Below, piece by piece: positions 46,642 to 54,810 of a stretch of 64,000 nt of DNA. The stretch covers positions 434,001 to 498,000 of the forward strand of contig NZ_CAMGZA010000001.1 of the NCBI RefSeq assembly GCF_946151065.1, written 5' to 3'. The DNA comes from Microbacterium sp. Marseille-Q6965. GTDB lineage: Bacteria > Actinomycetota > Actinomycetes > Actinomycetales > Microbacteriaceae. The notes beneath the pieces were generated by a model. The model ran no database searches, was not told the DNA's origin, and saw only the letters and a program-made list of their open reading frames with translations. The position numbers and the translations under genes are program-made. The stretch's first letter is position 1; the number at the start of each line of letters is the position of its first letter.

Positions 46642-47583
46642 TCAGACGTAGCGCTCGAACGGGACGAACTCGAGATCAAACTGCACGCGGTACGTCATGA
46701 AGTCGACATTGGGCACCATGCTGAGCGCGCTCTTGACCTTCTCATCCGCCTCACCCGCGATTACGAGGCCGGTCACTCGCTGGTGCGGCTCCGCGAGGTT
46801 CTCGCGCACCCAGCCCATATAACGCAGCACCTGCCCGACGACCTGATCGCCCGTGCGGCCACGCTTGAGTTCCACGACTCGCAGCTCGCTCCCGTCACGC
46901 GACACCGCGAGAACATCAATTCGGCCAACCTGGGTGTCGAACTGCTGGCCCTCGACTCCTTCCACCTCGTCTCGGAAGACCTCGAAGCTCCTTCCGAGCG
47001 GCGTTCGGTCCCAGTTCTCGATCAGGAAATCCTCGAGGTGCTTCTCGAGGCGAAAGCCCTGACTCGGGTCGCCCACGTCGAGCGATCCGCCACGAAGGGC
47101 GTCGATCTCATCGCGATGTCGGTCCAGGTTGAAGGCGCTCATGAGCGACTTGACGGCGTTCGCCAGCTCAGGGGTCATATCCGATCGCTGCAGCCGCTGA
47201 GAATCCCAGCGAACGGGTCGCCGGTGCGGAAGCGGACGCCCCGCCCGATACAAGTAACCGCCCGCGATCGTGCCCACCGCAATCGTGCCGTCCGTCAGGT
47301 TACTCATGACGACGTCGCCTTCGCGCATGCCCTGGGTGACCACGTAAAGGTTTCCCAGAGCCAGACCGCGGGAGACCTTCGATCGATCAGGCTCGCGCTC
47401 GGCGAGCACCGGGTGCCAGCGGTCCAAGAACGCGTCGAGATCCTTGCCTGCCTCTTCTGACAGGTCCACGTCGCCAAGGAAGCCGATCCCCACCTCGCTC
47501 GATTCGAGGAACTCTGAATCATATGTGGCCTTGCGGCCGGGACGGACGAACCAGTATCGGGTCACCGACGTCATCACTTTCAC
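46642..47583 (-). CDS. NucS/DUF91-like PD-(D/E)XK nuclease with a COG4127-like reader domain
   Basis: 313-residue protein. Residues 1-130 follow the pattern of the COG4127/Mrr-type N-terminal domain: RYWFVRPG, VGIGFLGDVDLS, QGMREGDVV, VGTIAGGYLY and PHRRPVRW. Residues 175-290 carry a NucS-like nuclease core: Glu180/Glu184 (LEKHLEDFL), Asp223 (GRIDVLAV), Glu238-x-Lys240 (VVELKRG) and the QVVGQVLRYMGWV helix. A modification-dependent (type IV) restriction enzyme is a reasonable guess, not proven. The start is GTG 47583 or ATG 47574, with no strong ribosome site. It lies 144 bases upstream of hsdM on the same strand. Confidence 0.75.
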   Translation of the reverse strand: MKVMTSVTRYWFVRPGRKATYDSEFLESSEVGIGFLGDVDLSEEAGKDLDAFLDRWHPVLAEREPDRSKVSRGLALGNLYVVTQGMREGDVVMSNLTDGTIAVGTIAGGYLYRAGRPLPHRRPVRWDSQRLQRSDMTPELANAVKSLMSAFNLDRHRDEIDALRGGSLDVGDPSQGFRLEKHLEDFLIENWDRTPLGRSFEVFRDEVEGVEGQQFDTQVGRIDVLAVSRDGSELRVVELKRGRTGDQVVGQVLRYMGWVRENLAEPHQRVTGLVIAGEADEKVKSALSMVPNVDFMTYRVQFDLEFVPFERYV

Positions 47584-47851
47584 TCACTGATCGGTTGCAA
47601 CAATCACCGCGGGCGTACGCACTCATCGCGAGCTGGCACGCCACTGCCCAGGTGCATATGGATAGTGGCACAGACCTCGGACATCCGTGTTCCTCACCTT
47701 GGGCCCGGTCGCGGAACGGATATGGCGCCACGTGGAGAGACGCCGACGGAGCCCCGAGGAATCCCCTGCGCCCGGTTCATCGCCGAGCAGGACGCCGCTA
47801 CCGCCCCCGCGCGCTTTTCAGGCGCTGTTGACGCACCGCTAGCATGCCGGC

Positions 47852-48413
47852 GTGGACGAGTGGATCTCGGCCATCGCTGAGTCGGTCGCCGCCGTCGCCG
47901 CACTCGGCGCGCTGGGCGCGGCGATCGTCGCGGCCAGGCATACCAAGAAACTGCTGCGCACGGAGTCCGAGCGAGACGAGCACGCCGCAGTTGAGCGCAA
48001 GCGCGCCGTTGCGAGACGCGTCTCTGCATGGGTGGCGGTCGCCGCGCAAGCGCCGGCTACAGACGAAGCCACCGGCCAAAAGCCAAACCACGTCTACGGC
48101 GTTATCGTGTCCAACGCGTCCGACGAGGTTGTGTACGACGTCCAGGTCGACGTCATCGGGGCGGGCGGGGCTTCCGCAGATCGCGCTCACGATGGTTCCA
48201 CCCGGCACCTACTTCATCGCGGAGAAGACGCGCCCGTACGGATGGGATTTCGCGAGCGGGACCGCGCGCTACGGTAACGATGTTCGTCCCGTGACGAAGT
48301 CGAAGGACCGCCGGATCGCCTCCCTCACGTTCCGCGACGCATCCAATCACCGGTGGGTCCGCACCGAGGGCGGCCTTCTCGAGAGCATGCAGCAGGCGGA
48401 CCGTGCACACTAG
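47852..48413 (+). pseudogene. Small membrane-anchored protein gene with a frameshift
   Basis: GTG 47852 opens a frame with one N-terminal membrane segment (SVAAVAALGALGAAIVAA), a charged helix (HTKKLLRTESERDEHAAVERKRAVARR) and a beta-rich start (PNHVYGVIVSNASDEVVYDVQV). After VDVIGAGG, near base 48168, sensible coding continues only in the next frame: LPQIALTMVPPGTYFIAEK ... NHRWVRTEGGLLESMQQ, stop 48411-48413. Deleting one G from the GGGCGGGG run (about 48165-48172) gives a continuous protein of about 186 residues. The family resembles uncharacterised anchored proteins often seen near defence genes. It is either a sequencing error or a recent pseudogene. Confidence 0.65.
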
Positions 48414-48476
48414 CCCGACGCCTGTGCAGGGGCGCGCGGCTTCCCGACGACACGCTCCGCCCCGTACCCTCACCTC

Positions 48477-48875
48477 ATGACCGTCCCGCGCCGCATCGCC
48501 CGCGTCCTGCTCGGCACCGCTCTCGTCGGGGCCGGGATGTCGCACCTCACCGTGGCGCGGAAGGAGTTCCGGGCACAGGTGCCCGAGTTCGTGCCGCTCG
48601 ATCCCGACACGACGGTTGTCGCGTCCGGAGTGGCCGAGATCGGGCTCGGGGCATCGCTGCTGTTCGCGCGGAAGCGGCGGCGGCTGGTCGGATGGATCGC
48701 CGCCGCCTTCTTCGTCGCGATCTTCCCCGGCAACGTCGCGCAGTGGATGCACGAGCGCGACGGGTTCGGGCTCGACACCGAGGAGAAGCGGTTCGCGCGG
48801 CTGTTCTTCCAGCCCGTGCTCGTCGCGTGGGCCCTGTGGTCCACGCGGTCCGGGCGGCGCCGGCTCAGAGGCTGA
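48477..48875 (+). CDS. DoxX-like membrane protein
   Basis: 132-residue protein with four predicted transmembrane segments (about residues 8-24, 45-63, 70-88 and 104-122). The GAGMSHLTVARKEFRAQVPEFVP segment after the first helix is typical of the short DoxX-like/DUF4267 group. The biochemical function of the group is unsettled. The start is ATG 48477. The gene ends seven bases from the convergent MFS gene. Confidence 0.8.
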   Translation: MTVPRRIARVLLGTALVGAGMSHLTVARKEFRAQVPEFVPLDPDTTVVASGVAEIGLGASLLFARKRRRLVGWIAAAFFVAIFPGNVAQWMHERDGFGLDTEEKRFARLFFQPVLVAWALWSTRSGRRRLRG

Positions 48876-48881
48876 GGCGGA

Positions 48882-50015
48882 TCAGCGGCGCGCGAGCGCG
48901 AACGCCCCGCCGCAGACCACGGCGGTGACGGCCCCGAAGCACCATAGCCCGGCCGGCAGGGGCAGCACGCGCAGGGCGGCGCCGAGTCCGAGCACGGGCA
49001 TGGCCAGTCCCGCGTAGCCGCAGGCGAAGACGAGCGAGGTCTGGCGGAAGGCGGCGCCCGGCACAGCGGCGACCGCGACGCGCAGGCTGCGCGCGAACAG
49101 CGCCCCGCTGCCGGCTCCCGCGGCCAGGGCCGCGACGACGAACGCGGCGGGAGCGAAGAGCTGCACCGCGGCGGCGACCGCGCACAGCGCCACGGGAGCC
49201 GCAACCGCCGCCGCCCGCAGTGCGAGACGCGGCCCCAGGAACGCGACGCCGCAGGCGCCGGCAACGAACACCGCGCCGGCGAGGGCGCCCGCGCCCGCTG
49301 CGTCGGCAGAGCCCAGCGCCGCGAGAATCGCGGTCGTCACCGAGCCGAACAGTCCCGTGGTCATGAACGCGGCGAACGCCCCGAGCCCGGCCGCCGGCGG
49401 CAACGCCGCGCGGGCGGAGGGCGCATTCGTCGCGGCGCCGGCATCGCACGGCAGCGCGAGCAGCGATACCACGAGGGCGAGCGCGATCGCCGCCGCGATC
49501 CCGAGGAACAGCGCGTGCACGCCCGCGAGCGATCTGAAATCGGCGAGAGTCCCGAGCAGCGGTCCCGATCCCAGCGCAAGGTATGCGGCCGCCGGTGCTG
49601 CGGCAGCGAGTGCGCGCCGCGCGCGCCCGGGCAGCCGCGACGCGACCTCCGTGAGGAACGCCGTGCCCGAGGCCGCGAGCGCGCCCGCACCGAGCCCCGT
49701 CAGCACGCGCCCCGCCACGAAGCCGGGCAGCCCGAGGTCGAGGCCGAGCACGATCGCCGCGGCCACCTGCAGCACGCTCGCCGCGACATACGCGCGGCGC
49801 CGCGAGAGGGCCCGCGACAGCGCCGCCACGGCGAGCAGGCCGCCCACCGCACCGCAGGCGAACACCGCGAACGTCGCCGTCACGCCCAGGGCGTCGAGAC
49901 CGAGCTCCGCGGAGTAGACGCCGTACAGCGGCGTCGGCACGGTGGCGAGCGCGCCGCCGAGCACGATCGCCGCCAGGAGCGACACGACGGCGACGACGGC
50001 GCGGGTCCCGTTCAC
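48882..50015 (-). CDS. Major facilitator superfamily transporter
   Basis: 377-residue hydrophobic protein with about twelve transmembrane segments in two halves. Between helices 2 and 3 lies LSRALSRRRAYVAASVLQ, the basic A-loop of MFS proteins; GRVLTGLGAGALAASGTAFL in helix 4 corresponds to the drug/proton antiporter signature. GTG 50015 is preferred (GGAGAAGA upstream); ATG 50036 would overlap the operator-like palindrome. It lies 51 bases downstream of the XRE-cupin regulator gene with a TGCAAC element between, so it is probably in that regulon. The substrate is unknown. Confidence 0.88.
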   Translation of the reverse strand: MNGTRAVVAVVSLLAAIVLGGALATVPTPLYGVYSAELGLDALGVTATFAVFACGAVGGLLAVAALSRALSRRRAYVAASVLQVAAAIVLGLDLGLPGFVAGRVLTGLGAGALAASGTAFLTEVASRLPGRARRALAAAAPAAAYLALGSGPLLGTLADFRSLAGVHALFLGIAAAIALALVVSLLALPCDAGAATNAPSARAALPPAAGLGAFAAFMTTGLFGSVTTAILAALGSADAAGAGALAGAVFVAGACGVAFLGPRLALRAAAVAAPVALCAVAAAVQLFAPAAFVVAALAAGAGSGALFARSLRVAVAAVPGAAFRQTSLVFACGYAGLAMPVLGLGAALRVLPLPAGLWCFGAVTAVVCGGAFALARR

Positions 50016-50029
50016 TCTTCTCCATCCCG

Positions 50030-50045
50030 AATGCAACTACTGCAT
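50030..50045. promoter_or_regulatory. TGCAAC element and palindrome before the MFS gene
   Basis: AATGCAACT at 50030-50038 is one of four related elements around the XRE-cupin regulator gene. It also forms half of the perfect repeat ATGCA-ACTAC-TGCAT (50031-50045), 16 bases before the MFS start. Confidence 0.5.
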
Positions 50046-50066
50046 CCTAGATGGAACGCGGGACCG

Positions 50067-50666
50067 TCAGAGGCGCCGGAGGTTGATCCAGACGGCGCGC
50101 GCCGTCTGGTTCCCCTCGTTGCTGATCCGGTGCGGCCGCCGCCCGCTGAACTGTGCCACGTCTCCCGCCTCGGCGGTGTAGATGTCGTCGCCAAGCTGCA
50201 CGTCCAGGGTGCCCTCGAGCACCACGCCCACCTCGATCCCCGGGTGCTGGGAGGGCCGGCGCGCGTGCGCGGTGCCGGGCGCCCACTCGTCCACGTAGAC
50301 CTCGAGGTCGTGATCCGCACGATAGGCGGCCGTGCGGCGCACCATGCCTCCGTCAGTGGTGTCGACGATCTGATCCGCCAGGGGCGTGATCGGCGTGTCC
50401 TCGCCCCCGCTGCGGGCGAACAGCGCGGCCACCTGCACGCCGAGCGCCGTGGCGATCGCGTGCAGCGTGCCGAGCGACGGCGACGTCCTGCCCCGCTCCA
50501 CGGCGCTCAGCATCGACAGGCTCAGCCCCGTCCGCTCACCCAGGTCCTGCAGCGTGAACTCGTTGCGCTGTCGCAGCGCCCGCACGCGCTCGCCGATGTC
50601 GCGGACGAGACCGCCGAGGGCGCCGTTGCCGCCGTCGGGTGAAAGGGGATCGCTCATGTCGTCCAT
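50067..50666 (-). CDS. XRE-family regulator with C-terminal cupin sensor domain
   Basis: 199-residue regulator. The HTH_3 domain is at residues 20-80 (LRQRNEFTLQDLGERTGLSLSMLSAVERGRTSPSLGTL) and a cupin_2 effector domain at 120-195 (GIEVGVVLEGTLDVQLGDDIYTAEAGDVAQF ... PHRISNEG). The class senses small metabolites such as amino acids, polyamines or purine breakdown products. The start is ATG 50666. It lies between the MFS gene (same strand, downstream) and a divergent nucleobase permease/cysteine hydrolase operon. TGCAAC elements in both intergenic regions suggest it controls all of these. Confidence 0.93.
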   Translation of the reverse strand: MDDMSDPLSPDGGNGALGGLVRDIGERVRALRQRNEFTLQDLGERTGLSLSMLSAVERGRTSPSLGTLHAIATALGVQVAALFARSGGEDTPITPLADQIVDTTDGGMVRRTAAYRADHDLEVYVDEWAPGTAHARRPSQHPGIEVGVVLEGTLDVQLGDDIYTAEAGDVAQFSGRRPHRISNEGNQTARAVWINLRRL

Positions 50667-50674
50667 TGTTACCC

Positions 50675-50749
50675 GGTTGCATCATTTCCGACACGAACGA
50701 AACATGTGCGTAACAGCCACAGTGCAACCATTGCTCTCACACTGCAACT
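50675..50749. promoter_or_regulatory. Three TGCAAC elements in the XRE/permease divergent region
   Basis: GGTTGCATC (50675-50683, i.e. GATGCAACC on the other strand), AGTGCAACC (50721-50729) and ACTGCAACT (50741-50749). Together with AATGCAACT at 50030 they give the consensus NTGCAACY. The last two are direct repeats 20 bases apart, two helical turns. They are likely operators of the XRE-cupin protein. Confidence 0.5.
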
Positions 50750-50780
50750 CCACGCCGAGTCTCATCCCTGGGAGCCCCTC

Positions 50781-52145
50781 ATGGCCGCACCTCCGCACCT
50801 CGTCGAGACCACGTCTCCCCTCGTCGTCGGCTTCGACGAAAAGCTGCCGGCATCGCGCACCACGCTGTTCGCCGTGCAGCACCTGCTCGCCCTCACGGGC
50901 ATCTGGGTGTTCCCCAACGTCATCGGCTCGAGTCTGGGTCTGACGACGGCCGAGGTGGCGCTCATGATCCAGGCGTGCTTCCTGCTCACCGGCCTCGTCA
51001 CCATCCTGCAGTCGAGCCGCATCCTGCGCCTGCCGATCGTGCAGGGCCCGACGGCTGCCTTCAGGGCGGCGATCATCTCGTCCGGCGCGGCCTTCGGACT
51101 CGGGACGGCGTTCGGGTCCATGGCGGTCGCAGGCCTGATCTTCATGGCGCTGAGCCTGCCGCTCAAGCGCTTCGGCCTCTTTGGGCACGTGGCGGGCTTC
51201 GTGTCGTCGCCCGTCGTGCTCGGCACGCTGTTCGTCATCATCGGCGCGCAGCTCGCATCGATCGGCGCCGGCAACTGGTTCGGCACGGCCGGCACGCCCT
51301 CCTACGGCGGCATGAGCTTCGCCGTGACTCTCGTCACCGCCGTCGTCGTCATCGCCTGCCTCGTCGGCGGGCGCGGCATCCTCAAGCGCGGCGCGATCTT
51401 CTGGGGCATCGTGGCGGGCGCCGTCGTCGCGCTCCTGCTCGGCCAGTGGGCGTTCCCGGATCTGCTCGCGGGCGGGGTGATCGGCACCCCGCACCTGCTC
51501 CCCTACGGCTTCGGCGTCGAGATCAGCGTCGTCGTGCTGATGCTCGTGGCGTTCCTGCAGGCGGGCACCGAGTCGATGGGCATGTACTCGCTCGTGGCCA
51601 GCTGGGGCGGGCAGCGCATGGACACCGTGCGCGTCAATCGCGGCCTCTTCTCGGAGTTCGGCGGCACCGTCGTGGGCGCGCTGTTCGGCGGCATCGGCAC
51701 GACGTCGTACCCGGAGAACGCGGGCATCGTGCGCGTCTCGGGCATCGGCAGCCGATTCGTCACGCTCACGGCGGGCGTCATCTCGCTGGCGCTGGCGTTC
51801 CTGCCCCCGGTCGCCCAGCTGCTCGCGAGCATCCCGTCCCCGGTCCTCGGCGCGGCTTCGACGATCCTGTTCGGGATCATCGCGATCAGCGGCATCCAGA
51901 TGCTCGCGGGGGTGAAGTGGGACGACCTGAACCTCACCGTGGCCGCCGTCTCGTTCATCGTCGCGCTCGGGGCGCAGTTCATCCCCGCCGACATCACGGC
52001 GGCGATGCCCGAGTCGATCGCCACCGTCGTGACGAGCCCCATGATGATGGGCATGTTCCTGCTGCTCGCGTTGCACGGGCTCGTCAACCACCTCATCCGC
52101 CCCGCGGTCGAGCGGCGCGACAACGCCCGGGAGGCACACGCATGA
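50781..52145 (+). CDS. Nucleobase:cation symporter-2 family permease
   Basis: 454-residue NCS2 (xanthine/uracil permease) transporter with about fourteen transmembrane segments. The family signature lies in helix 8 to 10: LQAGTESMGMYSLVASWGG and GLFSEFGGTVVGALFGGIGTTSYPENAGIVRVSGIGSR, where TTSYPENAG corresponds to the NCS2 consensus (Q/E/P)NxGxxxxT. Glu at the QAGTE position is compatible with purine or pyrimidine binding. ATG 50781 is preceded by GGGAG; the frame upstream is unconserved and crosses the TGCAAC sites. It overlaps the cysteine hydrolase gene by ATGA. Confidence 0.93.
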   Translation: MAAPPHLVETTSPLVVGFDEKLPASRTTLFAVQHLLALTGIWVFPNVIGSSLGLTTAEVALMIQACFLLTGLVTILQSSRILRLPIVQGPTAAFRAAIISSGAAFGLGTAFGSMAVAGLIFMALSLPLKRFGLFGHVAGFVSSPVVLGTLFVIIGAQLASIGAGNWFGTAGTPSYGGMSFAVTLVTAVVVIACLVGGRGILKRGAIFWGIVAGAVVALLLGQWAFPDLLAGGVIGTPHLLPYGFGVEISVVVLMLVAFLQAGTESMGMYSLVASWGGQRMDTVRVNRGLFSEFGGTVVGALFGGIGTTSYPENAGIVRVSGIGSRFVTLTAGVISLALAFLPPVAQLLASIPSPVLGAASTILFGIIAISGIQMLAGVKWDDLNLTVAAVSFIVALGAQFIPADITAAMPESIATVVTSPMMMGMFLLLALHGLVNHLIRPAVERRDNAREAHA

Positions 52146-52828
52146 TCACGACCGACGTCTACGGCCGCGAGCACCGGATCGACCCGAGCGGCGAGTTCGC
52201 CGCGTGGCTGGATCCGGGCCACACCGCCGTCGTCTCGATCGACATGCACGAGGGCCACCTTTCGGAGGACCCCGACTGTCCCTGCCCCGCACCGCGGGGA
52301 CGCGAGATCATCGGGGCCGTCGATGCGTTCCACCGCTCCGCCCGCGCGGCCGGCGTGCCCGTCATCCACGTGCGCTCGACGGTGCGCACCTCGGGCGTCG
52401 ACGATGTGCGCGGCGCGAGCCCCAGCGCGTGGCGGCTCACCTTCCCTCAGCACGTGGGCGAGATCCCTGGCGCCGACGGCCACGCGCTCGAGGGCAGCCG
52501 CTGGACGGAATTCGTCACGGAGGTGGCGCCGGAGGACGAGATCGTCTCGGGCAAGAAGCGCCTCTCGGCCTTCTACCCCACCGACCTCGACTTCCTGCTG
52601 CGCCAGATGGGCGTGCGCGCCGTGGTGCTCGACGGGATCATGGCCGACTGCTGCGTGCTCAACTCGGCCTTCGACGCGTCGAATCTGGGCTACCGCGTGG
52701 TCGTCCCGAACGATCTCGTGCGCGGCACGGACGAGCACCTCGAGGCCGCGGCGCTCGCGATGATGTCGCTGCACCTCGGCCTCGTCCTGCCCTCCGCCTC
52801 CCTCCTCGAGGCCTGGGGCAGCGCCTGA
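52142..52828 (+). CDS. Isochorismatase-family cysteine hydrolase
   Basis: 228-residue amidohydrolase with the family triad Asp34 (VVSIDMHEGHL), Lys138 or 139 (VSGKKRLSAFYPTDL) and Cys171 (MADCCVLNSAFDA). The SAFYPTDLDFLLRQ pattern is typical. The Cys-rich EDPDCPCPAP loop near residue 43 is unusual. Translational coupling to an NCS2 permease suggests that it acts on an imported nucleobase-like compound or a ring-opened amide from it, perhaps a ureido or carbamoyl amide. Only about 35% of its features are shared with the island enzyme at 22524-23270, so they are not recent duplicates (visual estimate of motif regions only). Confidence 0.9.
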   Translation: MITTDVYGREHRIDPSGEFAAWLDPGHTAVVSIDMHEGHLSEDPDCPCPAPRGREIIGAVDAFHRSARAAGVPVIHVRSTVRTSGVDDVRGASPSAWRLTFPQHVGEIPGADGHALEGSRWTEFVTEVAPEDEIVSGKKRLSAFYPTDLDFLLRQMGVRAVVLDGIMADCCVLNSAFDASNLGYRVVVPNDLVRGTDEHLEAAALAMMSLHLGLVLPSASLLEAWGSA

Positions 52829-52837
52829 CCCATCCGC

Positions 52838-52868
52838 GGGGCCCGTCCTGATCGCACGGGCCCCGCCG
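52838..52868. terminator. Bidirectional hairpin terminator between convergent genes
   Basis: A perfect 11-base stem, GCGGGGCCCGT / ACGGGCCCCGC, with a nine-base loop, filling the gap between the cysteine hydrolase stop (52828) and the debranching-type enzyme stop (52873). It can serve both directions. Confidence 0.75.
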
Positions 52869-52872
52869 CCGC

Positions 52873-54810
52873 CTACTGCGCCCGCACCGCGGTCAGCGCC
52901 GTCACCGCGGCCGCGGCCGACCATGCCTGGGGGCGGCACGCGGCCGGGTACGGCGTCGGCACGTCGGTCTCTGAGCGGGGGTCGCCGCTGTGCAGCTCGG
53001 GCACGCGGTAGACGAATCCCTCCGCCGCGTCGAGCATGCCGTCGACCACCCGGTTCGCCTCGTCCACCAGGCCCGCGCGCACCATGCCGTGCACCGCGAT
53101 CGCGGTGTCGTGGGTCCACACGCTGCCGCCGTGGTACGACAGCGGCCAGTAGCCCGCCGCGCCCGTCGACATCGTGCGGATGCCGAAGCCGGAGGCCATC
53201 GACTCCCCCAGCAGCAGCTCGGCGACGTGGCGCTCCTCGTCCGGCTCCAGGATCCCGGTGCCGATGAGGTGGCCGATGTTGCTCGTGAGGGTGTCGACCG
53301 GGCGCTTGTTGCGATCCAGCGCCACGGCCGGGTAGCGGCCCTCCGGCGTCTCCACCCAGAACGACCCGGCGAAACGCTCGCGCAGCTCCGCCGCCCACGC
53401 CCGCAGCTCCGCCGGGCCGTGCGGCTCGTCGCCCTCGCCGAAACGCTCCAGCAGCTCGGCCCCGGCGAGCGCGGCCTCGTACGCGTAGGCCTGCACCTCG
53501 CACAGCGCGATCGGCCCCTCGGCCAGGCGCCCGTCGCGCCACTGGATCGAGTCGCCCGAGTCCTTCCAGCCCTGGTTCGCCAGGCCGCGGCCGGTGCGGT
53601 CGATGTAGTCGATGAAGCCGTCGCCGTCACTGTCGCCGTACTCGATGAGCCACGCCAGCGCGCGGCGCAGCGCCGGGATGAGCGGGCGCACCTCGTCCTC
53701 GGGCATGCCCGCCCGCCACGCGTCGTGCAGCAGGCACACCCACAGCGGCGTGGAGTCGACGCTGCCGTAGTACAGCGGCGGCAGCGACACGTTCTCGCCC
53801 GGGATCTCGAGCGTCGACGAGCGCAGCTCGTGCAGGATCTTGCCCGGCTCCTGCGCCGTCTCGGCGTCGTCCACGTCGCCCTGCAGGCGCGCCAGCACCC
53901 GCAGCGTCGACGCCGCGATCGCCGCATCCAGCGGCAGCATCAGGCGCGCCGCCCAGATGGAGTCGCGGCCGAACAGCGTGAAGAACCACGGCGCCCCGGC
54001 GGCGTAGAACTCGTCCTCGGGGTTGCCCGGCAGCGCCAGGCGCAGCGCGTCGAGGTCGCCGAGCGCTGTCTCGAGCCAGCGCGCCAGGCGCGGGTGGCGC
54101 TGGGCCACCTCGCCGATCACCTCGCCGGCATCCCACGGCGCCGGCCGCCGCGCCGGCTCCACGACGAGCGTCTCGTCGTGCAGCGCGAGCTCCCACGACG
54201 CCCGGGCCTCGCCCCGCGCCGGCGCCTCCAGGCGCCACGTCACGACGATCGCGCCGTCCTGCTCCCCCAGCTCGGCCCCCGGCGCGGCGAGCGCGAAGCT
54301 CTGAGCCCCCGACCGCACGCGCGCCTCACCGTCGCCGATCTCGACATCGAACGCGCCCGGCGTCGAGCCGCCCGCCTTGACGTCGTGCAGCGAGGCGAAC
54401 TCCGGCACAAAGCGCATCGACACGGTGGTGCCCACCGGCACGTCGCGCCCGTTGCGCAGCTGCCACGACTCGCTCACCCGCCGCCCGTCCACGGTGCGGT
54501 CGCGCACGATCCGCACCTTCGGGTCGGCCACCCACTCCTCATCCAGTCCGCGCAGCAGGCCCGCGAAGACGACGCGCGAGGGCCCGTGCGTCGACAGCGA
54601 GATCCACTCGATGCGCGAATCGGCGCACGTCGTGGTGATCTCGCGCACGTGCCGCACGTCGCCGTGGAAGATGCCGTCGATCGCCGCGGCTCCGAGGTCG
54701 CCATCCCGCCCCGACCACACCTGGGTGGGGGCGCGCAGCGCGATGACCGCGTCGTCGAGCAGGGGCTGCAGCGGCGGCTGCGGCTCGGCAACGGTCTGGG
54801 CAGGTGTCAT
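52873..54810 (-). CDS. Glycogen-debranching-type glycosidase (amylo-alpha-1,6-glucosidase family)
   Basis: 645-residue protein. The N-terminal glycogen-debranching N domain (residues 18-210; DGIFHGDVRHVREI) is followed by an (alpha/alpha)6 catalytic barrel of the GH15/GH133-like clan. Markers are WFFTLFGRDSIWAARLMLP, LPPLYYGSVDSTPLWV, GLANQGWKDSGDSIQW (acidic catalytic candidates), and GYWPLSYHGGSVWTHDTAIAVHGM. It probably hydrolyses an imported oligosaccharide in the cytoplasm; there is no signal peptide. ATG 54810 overlaps the upstream permease stop. It is the last gene of the LacI-controlled sugar ABC operon. Confidence 0.9.
   Translation of the reverse strand: MTPAQTVAEPQPPLQPLLDDAVIALRAPTQVWSGRDGDLGAAAIDGIFHGDVRHVREITTTCADSRIEWISLSTHGPSRVVFAGLLRGLDEEWVADPKVRIVRDRTVDGRRVSESWQLRNGRDVPVGTTVSMRFVPEFASLHDVKAGGSTPGAFDVEIGDGEARVRSGAQSFALAAPGAELGEQDGAIVVTWRLEAPARGEARASWELALHDETLVVEPARRPAPWDAGEVIGEVAQRHPRLARWLETALGDLDALRLALPGNPEDEFYAAGAPWFFTLFGRDSIWAARLMLPLDAAIAASTLRVLARLQGDVDDAETAQEPGKILHELRSSTLEIPGENVSLPPLYYGSVDSTPLWVCLLHDAWRAGMPEDEVRPLIPALRRALAWLIEYGDSDGDGFIDYIDRTGRGLANQGWKDSGDSIQWRDGRLAEGPIALCEVQAYAYEAALAGAELLERFGEGDEPHGPAELRAWAAELRERFAGSFWVETPEGRYPAVALDRNKRPVDTLTSNIGHLIGTGILEPDEERHVAELLLGESMASGFGIRTMSTGAAGYWPLSYHGGSVWTHDTAIAVHGMVRAGLVDEANRVVDGMLDAAEGFVYRVPELHSGDPRSETDVPTPYPAACRPQAWSAAAAVTALTAVRAQ

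Noticed and set aside
47584..47851. Additional small gene in the gap between the NucS-like gene and the anchored protein
   Set aside because: Short open frames exist on both strands but overlap each other, lack ribosome sites and show no protein-like composition. The gap more likely holds two divergent promoters.
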